Assembly (NCBI GenBank): GCA_964625145.1
Contig: CAZVAQ010000207.1
Span: 1 to 5,161 of the forward strand
Direction of reading: 5' to 3'
DNA: 5,161 nt
DNA from: CAYTRP01 sp964625145
GTDB taxonomy: Bacteria > Sumerlaeota > Sumerlaeia > SLMS01 > JAHLLQ01
The notes under the pieces are model-generated. The model made no database searches and was not told where the DNA came from. It was given only the letters and a program-made list of their open reading frames with translations. How positions within the stretch are numbered: the first letter of the stretch is position 1; the number at the start of each line of letters is the position of its first letter. The position numbers were made by a program, and so were the translations under genes. Of this stretch, positions 1-5,161 are shown in pieces.

Positions 1-33
1 GGGGTCGAGGGAGTAGGCGTTGGCGAGCCCCAT
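1..33 (-). CDS. Possible 5' end of a leftward gene (partial, runs off the window)
   Basis: On the minus strand an ATG at 33-31 opens a frame reading MGLANAYSLDP to the window edge. All ten codons after the ATG end in G or C, as expected of a real gene in this GC-rich DNA. An AAGG in the adjacent heptad repeat, about 6 nt upstream, could act as its Shine-Dalgarno site. A second in-frame ATG at 39-37 is possible, but an in-frame TAA lies just upstream of it. The gene would follow the lipoprotein gene at 76-495 in the same direction, with 42 nt between them filled by repeats. Eleven codons are too few to assign a function, and the open frame could be chance. Confidence 0.35.
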   Translation of the reverse strand, partial: MGLANAYSLDP

Positions 34-71
34 CTTCATCCTTTATCCTTCATCCTTCATCCTTCATCTTT
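31..71 (-). repeat. Tandem heptad repeat block (AAGGATR), left copy
   Basis: Read on the minus strand, this is a run of six units of the heptad AAGGATG or AAGGATA; the two outermost units are variants (AAAGATG and the 6-nt AAGATG). It begins 4 nt after the TGA stop of the lipoprotein gene and runs into the start of the possible next leftward gene. The same heptad occurs at 716-733, 2326-2345 and 5075-5116. It makes no hairpin and has no T-run, so it is not an intrinsic terminator. Confidence 0.9.
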
Positions 72-75
72 CCCC

Positions 76-495
76 TCACTCCTCCGCCACGCCCACATAC
101 AGCACTTGGTGCTCGTCCAGGTCGCGCCAGGAACCGGTGCCAAAATCCACACCCAGCGCCACCAATCCCGGGACCACAAAGAAGAGCAGCAACACGCCAT
201 CGCCGATCAGCCACAAGTCCGGTTCATAGTCCAGCTCCACGAAATGCGGACGGTCCTTTGAGCCGATGTTCACCTCCGGCTCCTTGAATTTCTTGCGGAC
301 CGTGATCGTGTCGCCATCGTTCACTGCAATGCCATGGTAATAGACCGTCCGCCCCTCCGGCACGGTTCGCACCGTCACGACCTGGGTCTTGTCGCCGAAC
401 AGTGCCGCGCATCCGGTTTGCATCAACGCGACGGAACAAGCCAACAACACCGCGACACCGCGGCCCAATGATCGACGTGCCAGTGTTGCAATCAT
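76..495 (-). CDS. Small envelope lipoprotein, PEGA-like, unknown function
   Basis: This encodes 139 residues. The N-terminus is a lipoprotein-type signal: Arg7, Arg8 and Arg12, a hydrophobic stretch at about 13-25, then a MQTGC sequence with the candidate lipidated Cys29. Gln at -3 is unusual for a lipobox, so lipidation is probable, not certain. Residues 39-69 resemble a PEGA-type surface repeat (VPEGRTVYYHG, then a short beta-strand pattern). Residues 95-116 are strongly hydrophobic and lead into a VDFGTGSWRDLD segment, which recalls the glycine-rich 'VDxxTGxxxxLxP' ending of many small PEGA-like lipoproteins. The ATG at 495 is chosen because a good Shine-Dalgarno lies just upstream and the signal sequence follows directly; the open frame continues to an ATG at 681, but that extension has no export signal and low protein character. 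The gene is divergent from the GHL10 gene. No enzymatic role is visible. Confidence 0.85.
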   Translation of the reverse strand: MIATLARRSLGRGVAVLLACSVALMQTGCAALFGDKTQVVTVRTVPEGRTVYYHGIAVNDGDTITVRKKFKEPEVNIGSKDRPHFVELDYEPDLWLIGDGVLLLFFVVPGLVALGVDFGTGSWRDLDEHQVLYVGVAEE

Positions 496-722
496 GCCAC
501 ACCTCGCTTCTCGCGCTGGGCCGGAAGGCCTTTGCGCAGGATCAAGTCGTCCAGCGTCTTGTGTTGAGGGAAAGGAACTTATCCGGACGGGGCTTTCCGG
601 TCTGAAGGAATCCCGCGCTGCATCCGCCCCAGGATGTCCGGACCAGCGCGCACCCCGCCTGTCACCGACCCATGCAACCACTGTGCAAACCCCGTGCCCC
701 GCCCTTGCCCTTTCGCCTTCAT
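492..722 (-). other. Possible interrupted small ORF overlapping the lipoprotein start
   Basis: On the minus strand an ATG at 722-720, inside the heptad relic, opens 47 codons ending at a TAA (581-579). The same frame then stays open for 28 more codons and ends at a TGA (494-492) that overlaps the lipoprotein ATG as ATGA. The second segment looks more protein-like (HKTLDDLILRKGLPAQREKR, mostly GC-ending codons) and contains the Shine-Dalgarno of the next gene, as in translationally coupled pairs. It has no ATG or GTG of its own; a TTG at 545 would give 17 residues. It could be a leader peptide, a decayed gene broken by the TAA, or chance in GC-rich DNA. I recognise no family. Confidence 0.2.
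500..505 (-). promoter_or_regulatory. Ribosome binding site that decides the lipoprotein start
   Basis: On the minus strand GAGGTG sits 4 nt before the ATG at 495. It is the clearest Shine-Dalgarno sequence in the window and supports the 139-residue start over the longer frame opening at 681. Confidence 0.65.
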
Positions 723-733
723 CCTTTATCCCT
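716..733 (-). repeat. Solitary heptad-repeat relic
   Basis: On the minus strand this reads AGGGATAAAGGATGAAGG, about two units of the heptad found at 31-71 and 5075-5116. It lies in the divergent spacer, inside the longest possible upstream extension of the GHL10 reading frame. This argues that the stretch is intergenic and that the GHL10 gene starts further downstream. Confidence 0.7.
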
Positions 734-824
734 CCCCGATACCTCTTGCCGTCGTTCTAATCGATCCGCCAGCCTCCCGGCCATTTGTGTCGAGTTGCCA
801 TTTCCACCCAGCGGGGTCGTTTTC

Positions 825-2324
825 TTGGGCGCGCCGAATTCCTTTATTCGACTGACTGGGCTGCTGTTTCTTCTGCTGATTGTGGGCGGCGTCGCGCGTT
901 CGCAGACGCCGGCCATCCCGCAAACCCCGCGAGAGTTCCGCGGCGTGTGGATCGCCACGCATCTGAACATCGATTGGCCATCGCGCAAGGGGCTCCCCAG
1001 CTCGCAGCAGCAGGCCGAACTCGTCGCCATCCTTGATCGCGCCGTGTCCATGAACGCCAACGCGATCATCCTGCAAGTGCGCCCCACGGGCGAGACACTC
1101 TACGCCTCCGACATCGAGCCGTGGGCGGCGGTGTTGAGCGGCACACAGGGCACGCCGCCCTCGCCTCCCTACGACCCGTTGGCCTTTGCCATCCGTGAAG
1201 CCCACGCCCGCGGGCTGCAGGTCCACGCGTGGCTCAATCCCTTTCGCGTCGGCGTCGGCTCCAGCCGCAACACATCACCCCGCCATGTCACCAAGACGCG
1301 GCCCGACCTGGTCGTGCGCTATGGTGACAACCAATGGATGGATCCCGGCCATCCCGACACGCATGAGTACGTCGTGCGCATCGTGCGGGAGCTGATCGCG
1401 AAGTACCCCATCGACGCGTTGCACTTTGACGATTACTTCTACCCCTACGGCCAGAACGACAGCAACGGCCGCCGCATCTCGTTTCCCGATGACGCCAGCT
1501 TCCGCCGCTACCAGGCATCCGGCGGCAAGCTGGGCCGCGATGATTGGCGACGCGACAACGTCAACCGCTTCGTCAAGCGCATCCACGATGAAGTGCGCCG
1601 CTCGCCGCGCCCGCTGATGTTTGGCATCAGCCCCTTCGGCATCTGGCGTCCCGGCCATCCCGCCGGTGTGCGCGGTCTGGATGCGTACGCGGAACTTTAC
1701 GCCGATGCGCGACTGTGGATGCAGGAGGGCTGGGCGGATTATTTCGCGCCGCAGCTCTACTGGCGCATTGAATCGCCGGGTCAGAATTATGTCGACCTGC
1801 TCGGTTGGTGGGAATCGCAGAACGCAAAGGGCCGCCACCTGTGGCCAGGCCTTGCCGCCTGGCGCGGGGCCGAGCGCTCCAACGGCTTTTCGCCCGCCGA
1901 GATCGCCCAGCAGGTGCGCATCACACAAACGCGTCCCGGCACGACGGGCACCATCCTGTACAACACCAAGTCGATCATGAACACGCGCGGCGGGATTCCC
2001 GAGGCGCTGTCGCACGGCGGCCCGTGGAGCCAGCCGGCCGTCGTTCCCCGCTCGCCATGGATCCGCGCCACTCCACCGTCGACACCGCGCGTCAACGCCG
2101 AGCGCTCGCCCGACAACACGCAGTTGCGCCTGCGTTGGGAATCCGGCGGAGGCGAACCGCCGCTCAATTGGGTGCTGAAATCGCGCCGCGGCGGTCGATG
2201 GACCACCCAGGTCATGGGCCCAACCCAGACCTCCGTCACAATCCCCTTGCCGGAAGTCGTCGCCCTGACAGCCGTCGATCGCCTCGGCAATGAATCCGAA
2301 CCCGCGGTGTTGCAGGCGGAGTAG
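825..2324 (+). CDS. Secreted GHL10 (DUF187) family glycosyl hydrolase with C-terminal FN3-like domain
   Basis: From the TTG at 825 this gives 499 residues. Residues 1-26 form a signal peptide (hydrophobic core about 11-23, cleavage likely at VARS|QT). Residues about 36-400 are a GHL10/DUF187 domain with the family landmarks in order: REFRGVWIAT (36-45), QVRPTGETLYASDIEPW (84-100), HAWLNPFR (134-141), IDALHFDDYFYP (196-207), FGISPFGIW (266-274) and YFAPQLYWR (306-314). The paired Asp202-Asp203 are candidates for active-site acids. Residues about 418-497 resemble a fibronectin type III domain ending in the typical AVDRLGNESEP. The family includes E. coli DigH (YddW), which cleaves peptidoglycan glycan strands, and Bacillus YngK; the substrate here is unproven. 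The frame is open back to an ATG at 672, but that extension would put 51 residues before the signal peptide and crosses a repeat relic; a TTG at 795 is also possible. The upstream GGGG at 813-816 is a weak ribosome site. Family assignment is firm; the start is not. Confidence 0.93.
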   Translation: MGAPNSFIRLTGLLFLLLIVGGVARSQTPAIPQTPREFRGVWIATHLNIDWPSRKGLPSSQQQAELVAILDRAVSMNANAIILQVRPTGETLYASDIEPWAAVLSGTQGTPPSPPYDPLAFAIREAHARGLQVHAWLNPFRVGVGSSRNTSPRHVTKTRPDLVVRYGDNQWMDPGHPDTHEYVVRIVRELIAKYPIDALHFDDYFYPYGQNDSNGRRISFPDDASFRRYQASGGKLGRDDWRRDNVNRFVKRIHDEVRRSPRPLMFGISPFGIWRPGHPAGVRGLDAYAELYADARLWMQEGWADYFAPQLYWRIESPGQNYVDLLGWWESQNAKGRHLWPGLAAWRGAERSNGFSPAEIAQQVRITQTRPGTTGTILYNTKSIMNTRGGIPEALSHGGPWSQPAVVPRSPWIRATPPSTPRVNAERSPDNTQLRLRWESGGGEPPLNWVLKSRRGGRWTTQVMGPTQTSVTIPLPEVVALTAVDRLGNESEPAVLQAE

Positions 2325-2325
2325 G

Positions 2326-2345
2326 AAGAATAAGGCGGAAGGATG
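2326..2345 (+). repeat. Degenerate heptad repeat after the GHL10 stop
   Basis: Directly after the TAG stop the sequence reads AAGAATA, AGGCGG, AAGGATG, then AAG. Only the third unit is a perfect heptad. Position and orientation match the blocks after the genes ending at 76 and 5066, so it is probably a short or decayed member of the same family. Confidence 0.5.
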
Positions 2346-2408
2346 AAGTTGCTCGGGGAAGTTGGGGCGCTTGGAGTGTGGACATCGGTCGTCACATTGC
2401 AATGATCC

Positions 2409-2468
2409 AGGCCGGGCTCACATTCTGATAGCCCGATCTGAAAGACCGGATACCGCCAATCCGGGCCT
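2409..2468 (+). promoter_or_regulatory. Potential structured RNA leader upstream of the lipoprotein gene
   Basis: Within the 242-bp gap before 2567 there is a cluster of complementary segments. CGGGCT (2413-2418) pairs with AGCCCG (2430-2435). CCGGAT (2446-2451) pairs with ATCCGG (2459-2464). AGGC (2409-2412) can pair with GCCT (2465-2468). Together these would make a compact three-way junction with no unpaired base between the outer stem and either arm. A competing hairpin, CCGATCT (2433-2439) with AGACCGG (2443-2449), one mismatch, excludes both arms. A further small hairpin is ACCCT/AGGGT (2513-2517, 2524-2528). No T-run follows any of them. I do not recognise a known riboswitch class, and short GC stems arise easily by chance. 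Confidence 0.25.
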
Positions 2469-2566
2469 ATTCACGTTGCGCCAAGTGCCAACTTCCGCGC
2501 ATGGTCGCGCGTACCCTCGCCGCAGGGTGGGGACGTGCAACCTTCATGATTCCATCAGGCAACCCA

Positions 2567-3673
2567 ATGACCTTCAACCTGCGACTTCACCTCCTGCTGC
2601 CGGCCTTTGGTGCGCTGGCACTCCTCGCTGCAGGCTGCTCGCGCCCGGCCGCTCCATCGGTTGATCCCACGCCGGTCGACGCGCAGACCGCCTCCACTCC
2701 GCCACGGACGGAAGAAGCGCCGCCAGCAGCGCCGCCGGAGCCCAAGAAGCTGGACCTGCGCTACAATGTCTCGACGGGCCAGAAGTACCCGATGGAGATG
2801 GTCAAGGACCAGCTCATCGAGATCACCGTGCGCGGCCAGGTCAGCCCCACGCAGCGCATCGAGATCATCGAAGGCACCTGGGAGATCCTGGAGACAAGAG
2901 TCTATCGAGAGTTCTTCAACGCGCGCTTCACATTTGACCGCATCCGATTCCACGAAACCAACCCGCGCGGCTCCGTCACCTATGATTCCGCCACGGACGA
3001 TTCACCGCCGGAGAGCGACCGCGCGATCATCCTCGCCGGATTCGTCGGCAACAGCATCGATGTCACCATTACTCCCAGCGGCCGCATCGTCGATGTGCGG
3101 GAAACCGCCGATATGCGCGAAGACATCCTGGCGGCGCTGGCCGCGCATTCCCACTTCAACAACGAGAAGGCGCTGGAACGCGCGCGCACGGAGACGCTCA
3201 GCGATGAATCGCTATCGCTGTTGCTCGAGACTTACCTGACGACGCTCCCCGGAACGATCTTTCGCATTGGCGATCAATGGACGGAGCTGCGACCGCTCCC
3301 CGACTTGGCCAGCATGAACCACCGCACCATTCATGTCGTGCGGCGCGAAGGAGACAGGATCATCGTCCAGCGCGACAGCGTCATGCATCCGGCCGGGGAG
3401 GAAGGCGTCATGGGGCGACGCCTTGATGACATGCTCACAATGGTCATCGATTCAGGCGAGGCCAAGACCACAACCATCGTGGACGTCAACACCGGATGGG
3501 TGCAGGAAGCCGAAACCCAGGGGATGACCCGCGCCCGGCTGACGCTGAGCAACGGCCGGTCGGCAAACATGGCGGATCCGCCCATGACCACCACCGAGAA
3601 GGTCACCGTGCGCCTGCTGACCGAAGGCCGCGAAGCCACGGGGAACTTCCCGCCGGGCGGTAGTGTCGAATAA
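2567..3673 (+). CDS. Lipoprotein of unknown function, DUF6263-like
   Basis: This encodes 368 residues. Residues 1-23 are a lipoprotein signal ending in a clear lipobox, LAAGC, with lipidated Cys24. Residues 25-60 are a Pro/Ala-rich linker typical of surface-tethered lipoproteins. The rest is a soluble, mostly beta-strand domain opening with LDLRYNVSTGQKYPMEM. That opening ('LRY...G..Y...M') and the alternating Thr/Val strands resemble DUF6263-type proteins; I recognise the pattern only moderately well and no activity is known. A helical stretch lies at about 180-218. There is no Cys apart from the lipidated one. The ATG at 2567 is chosen because it directly precedes the signal peptide and has an AGG 7 nt upstream; ATGs at 2501 and 2546 are in frame but would add an unneeded extension. 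The gene ends in TAA, 52 bp before the next gene, with no terminator between, so the two are probably co-transcribed. With Lys/Arg next to neither side of Cys24 and Ser at +2, outer-membrane sorting is plausible. Confidence 0.88.
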   Translation: MTFNLRLHLLLPAFGALALLAAGCSRPAAPSVDPTPVDAQTASTPPRTEEAPPAAPPEPKKLDLRYNVSTGQKYPMEMVKDQLIEITVRGQVSPTQRIEIIEGTWEILETRVYREFFNARFTFDRIRFHETNPRGSVTYDSATDDSPPESDRAIILAGFVGNSIDVTITPSGRIVDVRETADMREDILAALAAHSHFNNEKALERARTETLSDESLSLLLETYLTTLPGTIFRIGDQWTELRPLPDLASMNHRTIHVVRREGDRIIVQRDSVMHPAGEEGVMGRRLDDMLTMVIDSGEAKTTTIVDVNTGWVQEAETQGMTRARLTLSNGRSANMADPPMTTTEKVTVRLLTEGREATGNFPPGGSVE

Positions 3674-3725
3674 AACGCGGGACTGGCCGCCGATGAGTCA
3701 TGGGTAACTTCTGCCGAGTCGTAAC

Positions 3726-5066
3726 ATGCGCCAACTTCTGTTCCTCTTCCTGATGTTCCTGCTCACCACGCCGATCGGCGCGCAGGACCATCGCGCGGCC
3801 GTCAATGTGCCCGCAGAGATGGACATCGACCAACTGGGCGGCGACGTGCGACGGGCGCTCAACGCGTGGGAGGCGGCGTCGCAGTCATCGCTACCCACCG
3901 AATGGACCTTGTACGTCCTGACACCCGGCCACACCACCCGCATCGATCGCAACGTGTACATGTTGGTGGTCGAATCGAGCGGCGATGCGCCGCGCCTTCT
4001 CGTCGTCGGTCCCGACGGTCCCACCGATGCCACGGTCACCCGCGGCGAAGTGACCACCATCGGCCCGCTGGAGGTGCTGCTGACGCAAGACATTCCGACG
4101 ATGGCACGCACGGAAGTCCTGGTCCGCGCCGCAGGATCGGAGAGTCAGCTTTTTTCCGACAGCATTTCCTCTGCCGGTTCGCCCACGCGCATCACCGGCA
4201 TTCCCGGCCAGTACGGCAATCCCGGGCGCATCACCGTATCCGGCCCCGATGAAGCGGCCGTTGCCTTTGCGCGGGCATACCTGCTCGAGCGATTGCGTGG
4301 CCAGACTCGCGAAGGCGCCGCCCTGGCTGCGCGACGCGAAGTTCCACCGCGACGCATCGGCGCGCTGGAATTTGAAATGCCCGCCGGCGGCATCACCGGT
4401 TCGCTGCAGCAACCGACATTCGACTACCGCGATCCGGTGAACATGCGCCTGCCGCCGAATTGGGACGCGCAGGATTTCCACACCGCCGGCGTGACCCTGC
4501 AACTCATCCGCGGCAGCAGCGAGGCGCTGCGCACGCTCTCCTCCGCCATCGCCTATGACAGCGAAGGCCGCACACCCGACAACCCGCGCGTCCGCGCCGG
4601 CACCGATCGCGACGGCGGCGCCGACGTGCGCATTGGCAGCAGCGGCGACCGTTGGCAGGCACGGCTGCGTGCACTGGAACAAAGCGGCGAAGTCCGCGTC
4701 GAGAGCACCACGTTCCTCCGCGTGCCGCTTGATGGACGCAGCACATCGTCCTTCCGATTTGACACACGGCAACAAGGCCAGTCCGGCGCGCTGCGCGCAC
4801 GTCGCATGGGAACCGACGCGGTCGAGTTGATGATCGACACACGCAGCGGTGATTGGTCGGACCTGGGAGCCGTGAACACGCGCGCACGCGTTCGCGACGG
4901 CGGCACCGTGCAATTGGCACGCAGCGCCACGACAATCACGCGCGAAACGCGCTCCGGTCCGCCCATCCTCGGCGACATTCCCTACGCAGGGCCACTCTTC
5001 GGCAACAGCAGCCGATACAACTACGAGAGCGAATACGCCCTGTTCGCAACGGTTGTGATGGAGTGA
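3726..5066 (+). CDS. Secreted protein with a reduced secretin-like (GspD/PilQ) C-terminal domain
   Basis: This encodes 446 residues. Residues 1-19 are a signal peptide (core LLFLFLMFLL, cleavage likely at IGA|QD). Residues about 167-190 (ITVSGPDEAAVAFARAYL) resemble the strand-helix pattern of secretin N1/KH-type subdomains. Residues about 254-446 read like a compressed secretin domain: ALEQSGEVRVESTTFLRVPL (316-335) parallels the 'LeaxGkvxvLSxPxlxtl' segment, RVRDGGTVQL (388-397) parallels the 'vxdGxtvxlgG' strand, GPPILGDIPYAGPLF (411-425) is the hallmark 'vPxLGDIPxxGxLF', and YESEYALFATVVM (433-445) parallels the closing 'ktELlIfitPrI'. Typical type II/IV secretins are roughly 550-750 residues with several N domains; this protein is shorter, its middle strands are divergent, and the second glycine usual after the 'vxlgG' strand is replaced (QLARSA). 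Pore formation is therefore doubtful; it may be a secretin-derived envelope protein. There is no clear Shine-Dalgarno before the ATG, but the signal peptide begins exactly there. Probably co-transcribed with the lipoprotein gene upstream. Confidence 0.85.
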   Translation: MRQLLFLFLMFLLTTPIGAQDHRAAVNVPAEMDIDQLGGDVRRALNAWEAASQSSLPTEWTLYVLTPGHTTRIDRNVYMLVVESSGDAPRLLVVGPDGPTDATVTRGEVTTIGPLEVLLTQDIPTMARTEVLVRAAGSESQLFSDSISSAGSPTRITGIPGQYGNPGRITVSGPDEAAVAFARAYLLERLRGQTREGAALAARREVPPRRIGALEFEMPAGGITGSLQQPTFDYRDPVNMRLPPNWDAQDFHTAGVTLQLIRGSSEALRTLSSAIAYDSEGRTPDNPRVRAGTDRDGGADVRIGSSGDRWQARLRALEQSGEVRVESTTFLRVPLDGRSTSSFRFDTRQQGQSGALRARRMGTDAVELMIDTRSGDWSDLGAVNTRARVRDGGTVQLARSATTITRETRSGPPILGDIPYAGPLFGNSSRYNYESEYALFATVVME

Positions 5067-5074
5067 GGGAGGGG

Positions 5075-5116
5075 AAGGATAAAGGATTAAGGATAAAGGA
5101 TGAAGGATAAAGGATG
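5075..5116 (+). repeat. Tandem heptad repeat block (AAGGATN), right copy
   Basis: Six contiguous, undegenerated 7-nt units follow each other: AAGGATA, AAGGATT, AAGGATA, AAGGATG, AAGGATA, AAGGATG. The block starts 8 nt after the TGA stop of the secretin-like gene, in the same sense as that gene. The region around the stop (GGAGTGAGGG) is shared with the left-hand copy. Because seven is not a multiple of three, three units place TGA or TAA in all three forward frames. Confidence 0.92.
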
Positions 5117-5124
5117 ACTTGTCA

Positions 5125-5149
5125 CGGCGTAGCCCAACGGGCGAAGCCG
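5125..5149 (+). repeat. REP-like imperfect palindrome
   Basis: Two nested stems are present: outer CGGC (5125-5128) with GCCG (5146-5149), and inner GCCC (5132-5135) with GGGC (5139-5142), with loop AAC and an internal loop of GTA against GAA. It is flanked on both sides by heptad repeats (5075-5116 and 5151 onward), so it appears inserted within, or built together with, the heptad array. Size and position after a stop codon fit an intergenic REP-like element. The downstream side is purine-rich, not T-rich, so it is not a standard intrinsic terminator, though it could stabilise the 3' end of the transcript. Confidence 0.6.
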
Positions 5150-5150
5150 G

Positions 5151-5161
5151 AAGGATAAAGT
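5151..5161 (+). repeat. Heptad repeat resuming at the window edge (partial)
   Basis: After the palindrome one perfect unit, AAGGATA, is followed by AAGT at the end of the window. The array either ends here or continues beyond the edge. Confidence 0.5.

Larger units (their letters stand above)
496..824. other. Divergent intergenic spacer, 329 bp
   Basis: This spacer lies between the two divergent genes and should hold both promoters. I looked for -35/-10 pairs on both strands and found none I would defend. It contains the Shine-Dalgarno of the leftward gene, a solitary heptad-repeat relic at 716-733, and a minus-strand open frame (492-722) interrupted by one TAA. I see no tRNA, terminator with a T-run, or operator-like palindrome. 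Confidence 0.6.

Noticed and set aside
20..229. Plus-strand open frame of 69 codons starting at position 20
   Set aside because: It is the antisense reading of the heptad array (which lacks stops) and of the lipoprotein gene; composition is low-complexity and it has no ribosome site.
1275..2402. Long minus-strand open frame opposite the GHL10 gene (375 codons)
   Set aside because: Typical antisense shadow in GC-rich coding DNA; the opposite strand has unmistakable GHL10 motifs and an export signal.
2397..2430. TTGCAA at 2397-2402 as a -35 box for the lipoprotein gene
   Set aside because: The hexamer 17 nt downstream (ACATTC) does not resemble a -10 box; the nearest candidate, CTGATA, is 22 nt away.
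2420..2450. CTGATA...GAAAGA as a hammerhead ribozyme core
   Set aside because: The conserved CUGAUGA is not matched and there is no hairpin between the two core segments where stem II should be.
3695..3725. Imperfect direct repeat GAGTCATGGGTAAC / GAGTCGTAAC before the secretin-like gene
   Set aside because: Only two short copies with a 4-nt gap; not enough to call an operator.
3891..4913. Long minus-strand open frame opposite the secretin-like gene (340 codons)
   Set aside because: Alanine/arginine-rich shadow with no recognisable motif, ribosome site or signal; the plus-strand gene explains the region.
5125..5149. Palindrome as an intrinsic terminator
   Set aside because: It has an internal loop and is followed by purine-rich sequence with no T-run on the plus strand.

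Overview
This window comes from a high-GC Gram-negative bacterium. The genome looks envelope-rich: every complete protein here carries an export signal, and two are lipoproteins. A PEGA-like lipoprotein, a GHL10 glycosidase, a DUF6263-like lipoprotein, a reduced secretin-like protein, weak or absent Shine-Dalgarno sites and short intergenic repeats would together fit Planctomycetota or a relative. That placement is inference; no rRNA or marker gene is present. I see no mobile element, CRISPR array, tRNA or rRNA.

Layout. At the left edge, the first codons of a possible leftward gene (complement 1-33) lie next to a block of heptad repeats (31-71). A leftward lipoprotein gene (complement 76-495) follows. 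A 329-bp divergent spacer (496-824) separates it from a rightward secreted GHL10 glycosyl hydrolase gene (825-2324). After a 242-bp gap with several small potential hairpins come two rightward genes 52 bp apart, probably one transcript: a lipoprotein of unknown function (2567-3673) and a 446-residue secreted protein whose C-terminal end reads like a secretin (3726-5066). The right edge is another heptad block followed by a REP-like imperfect palindrome.

How the genes fit together. All four complete proteins should act in the periplasm or outer membrane. Only the GHL10 enzyme has an inferable activity, cleavage of a glycan such as peptidoglycan strands or polysaccharide. A physical or functional link between the DUF6263-like lipoprotein and the secretin-like protein is suggested only by their adjacency.

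The most distinctive signal is not a gene. It is the AAGGATR heptad family, found directly downstream of three of the four complete stop codons, always in the sense orientation of the gene it follows, with a solitary relic in the divergent spacer. One copy is paired with a nested palindrome. I found no clear undescribed multi-gene system; the repeat family, the reduced secretin-like protein and the structured gap before 2567 deserve a second look.
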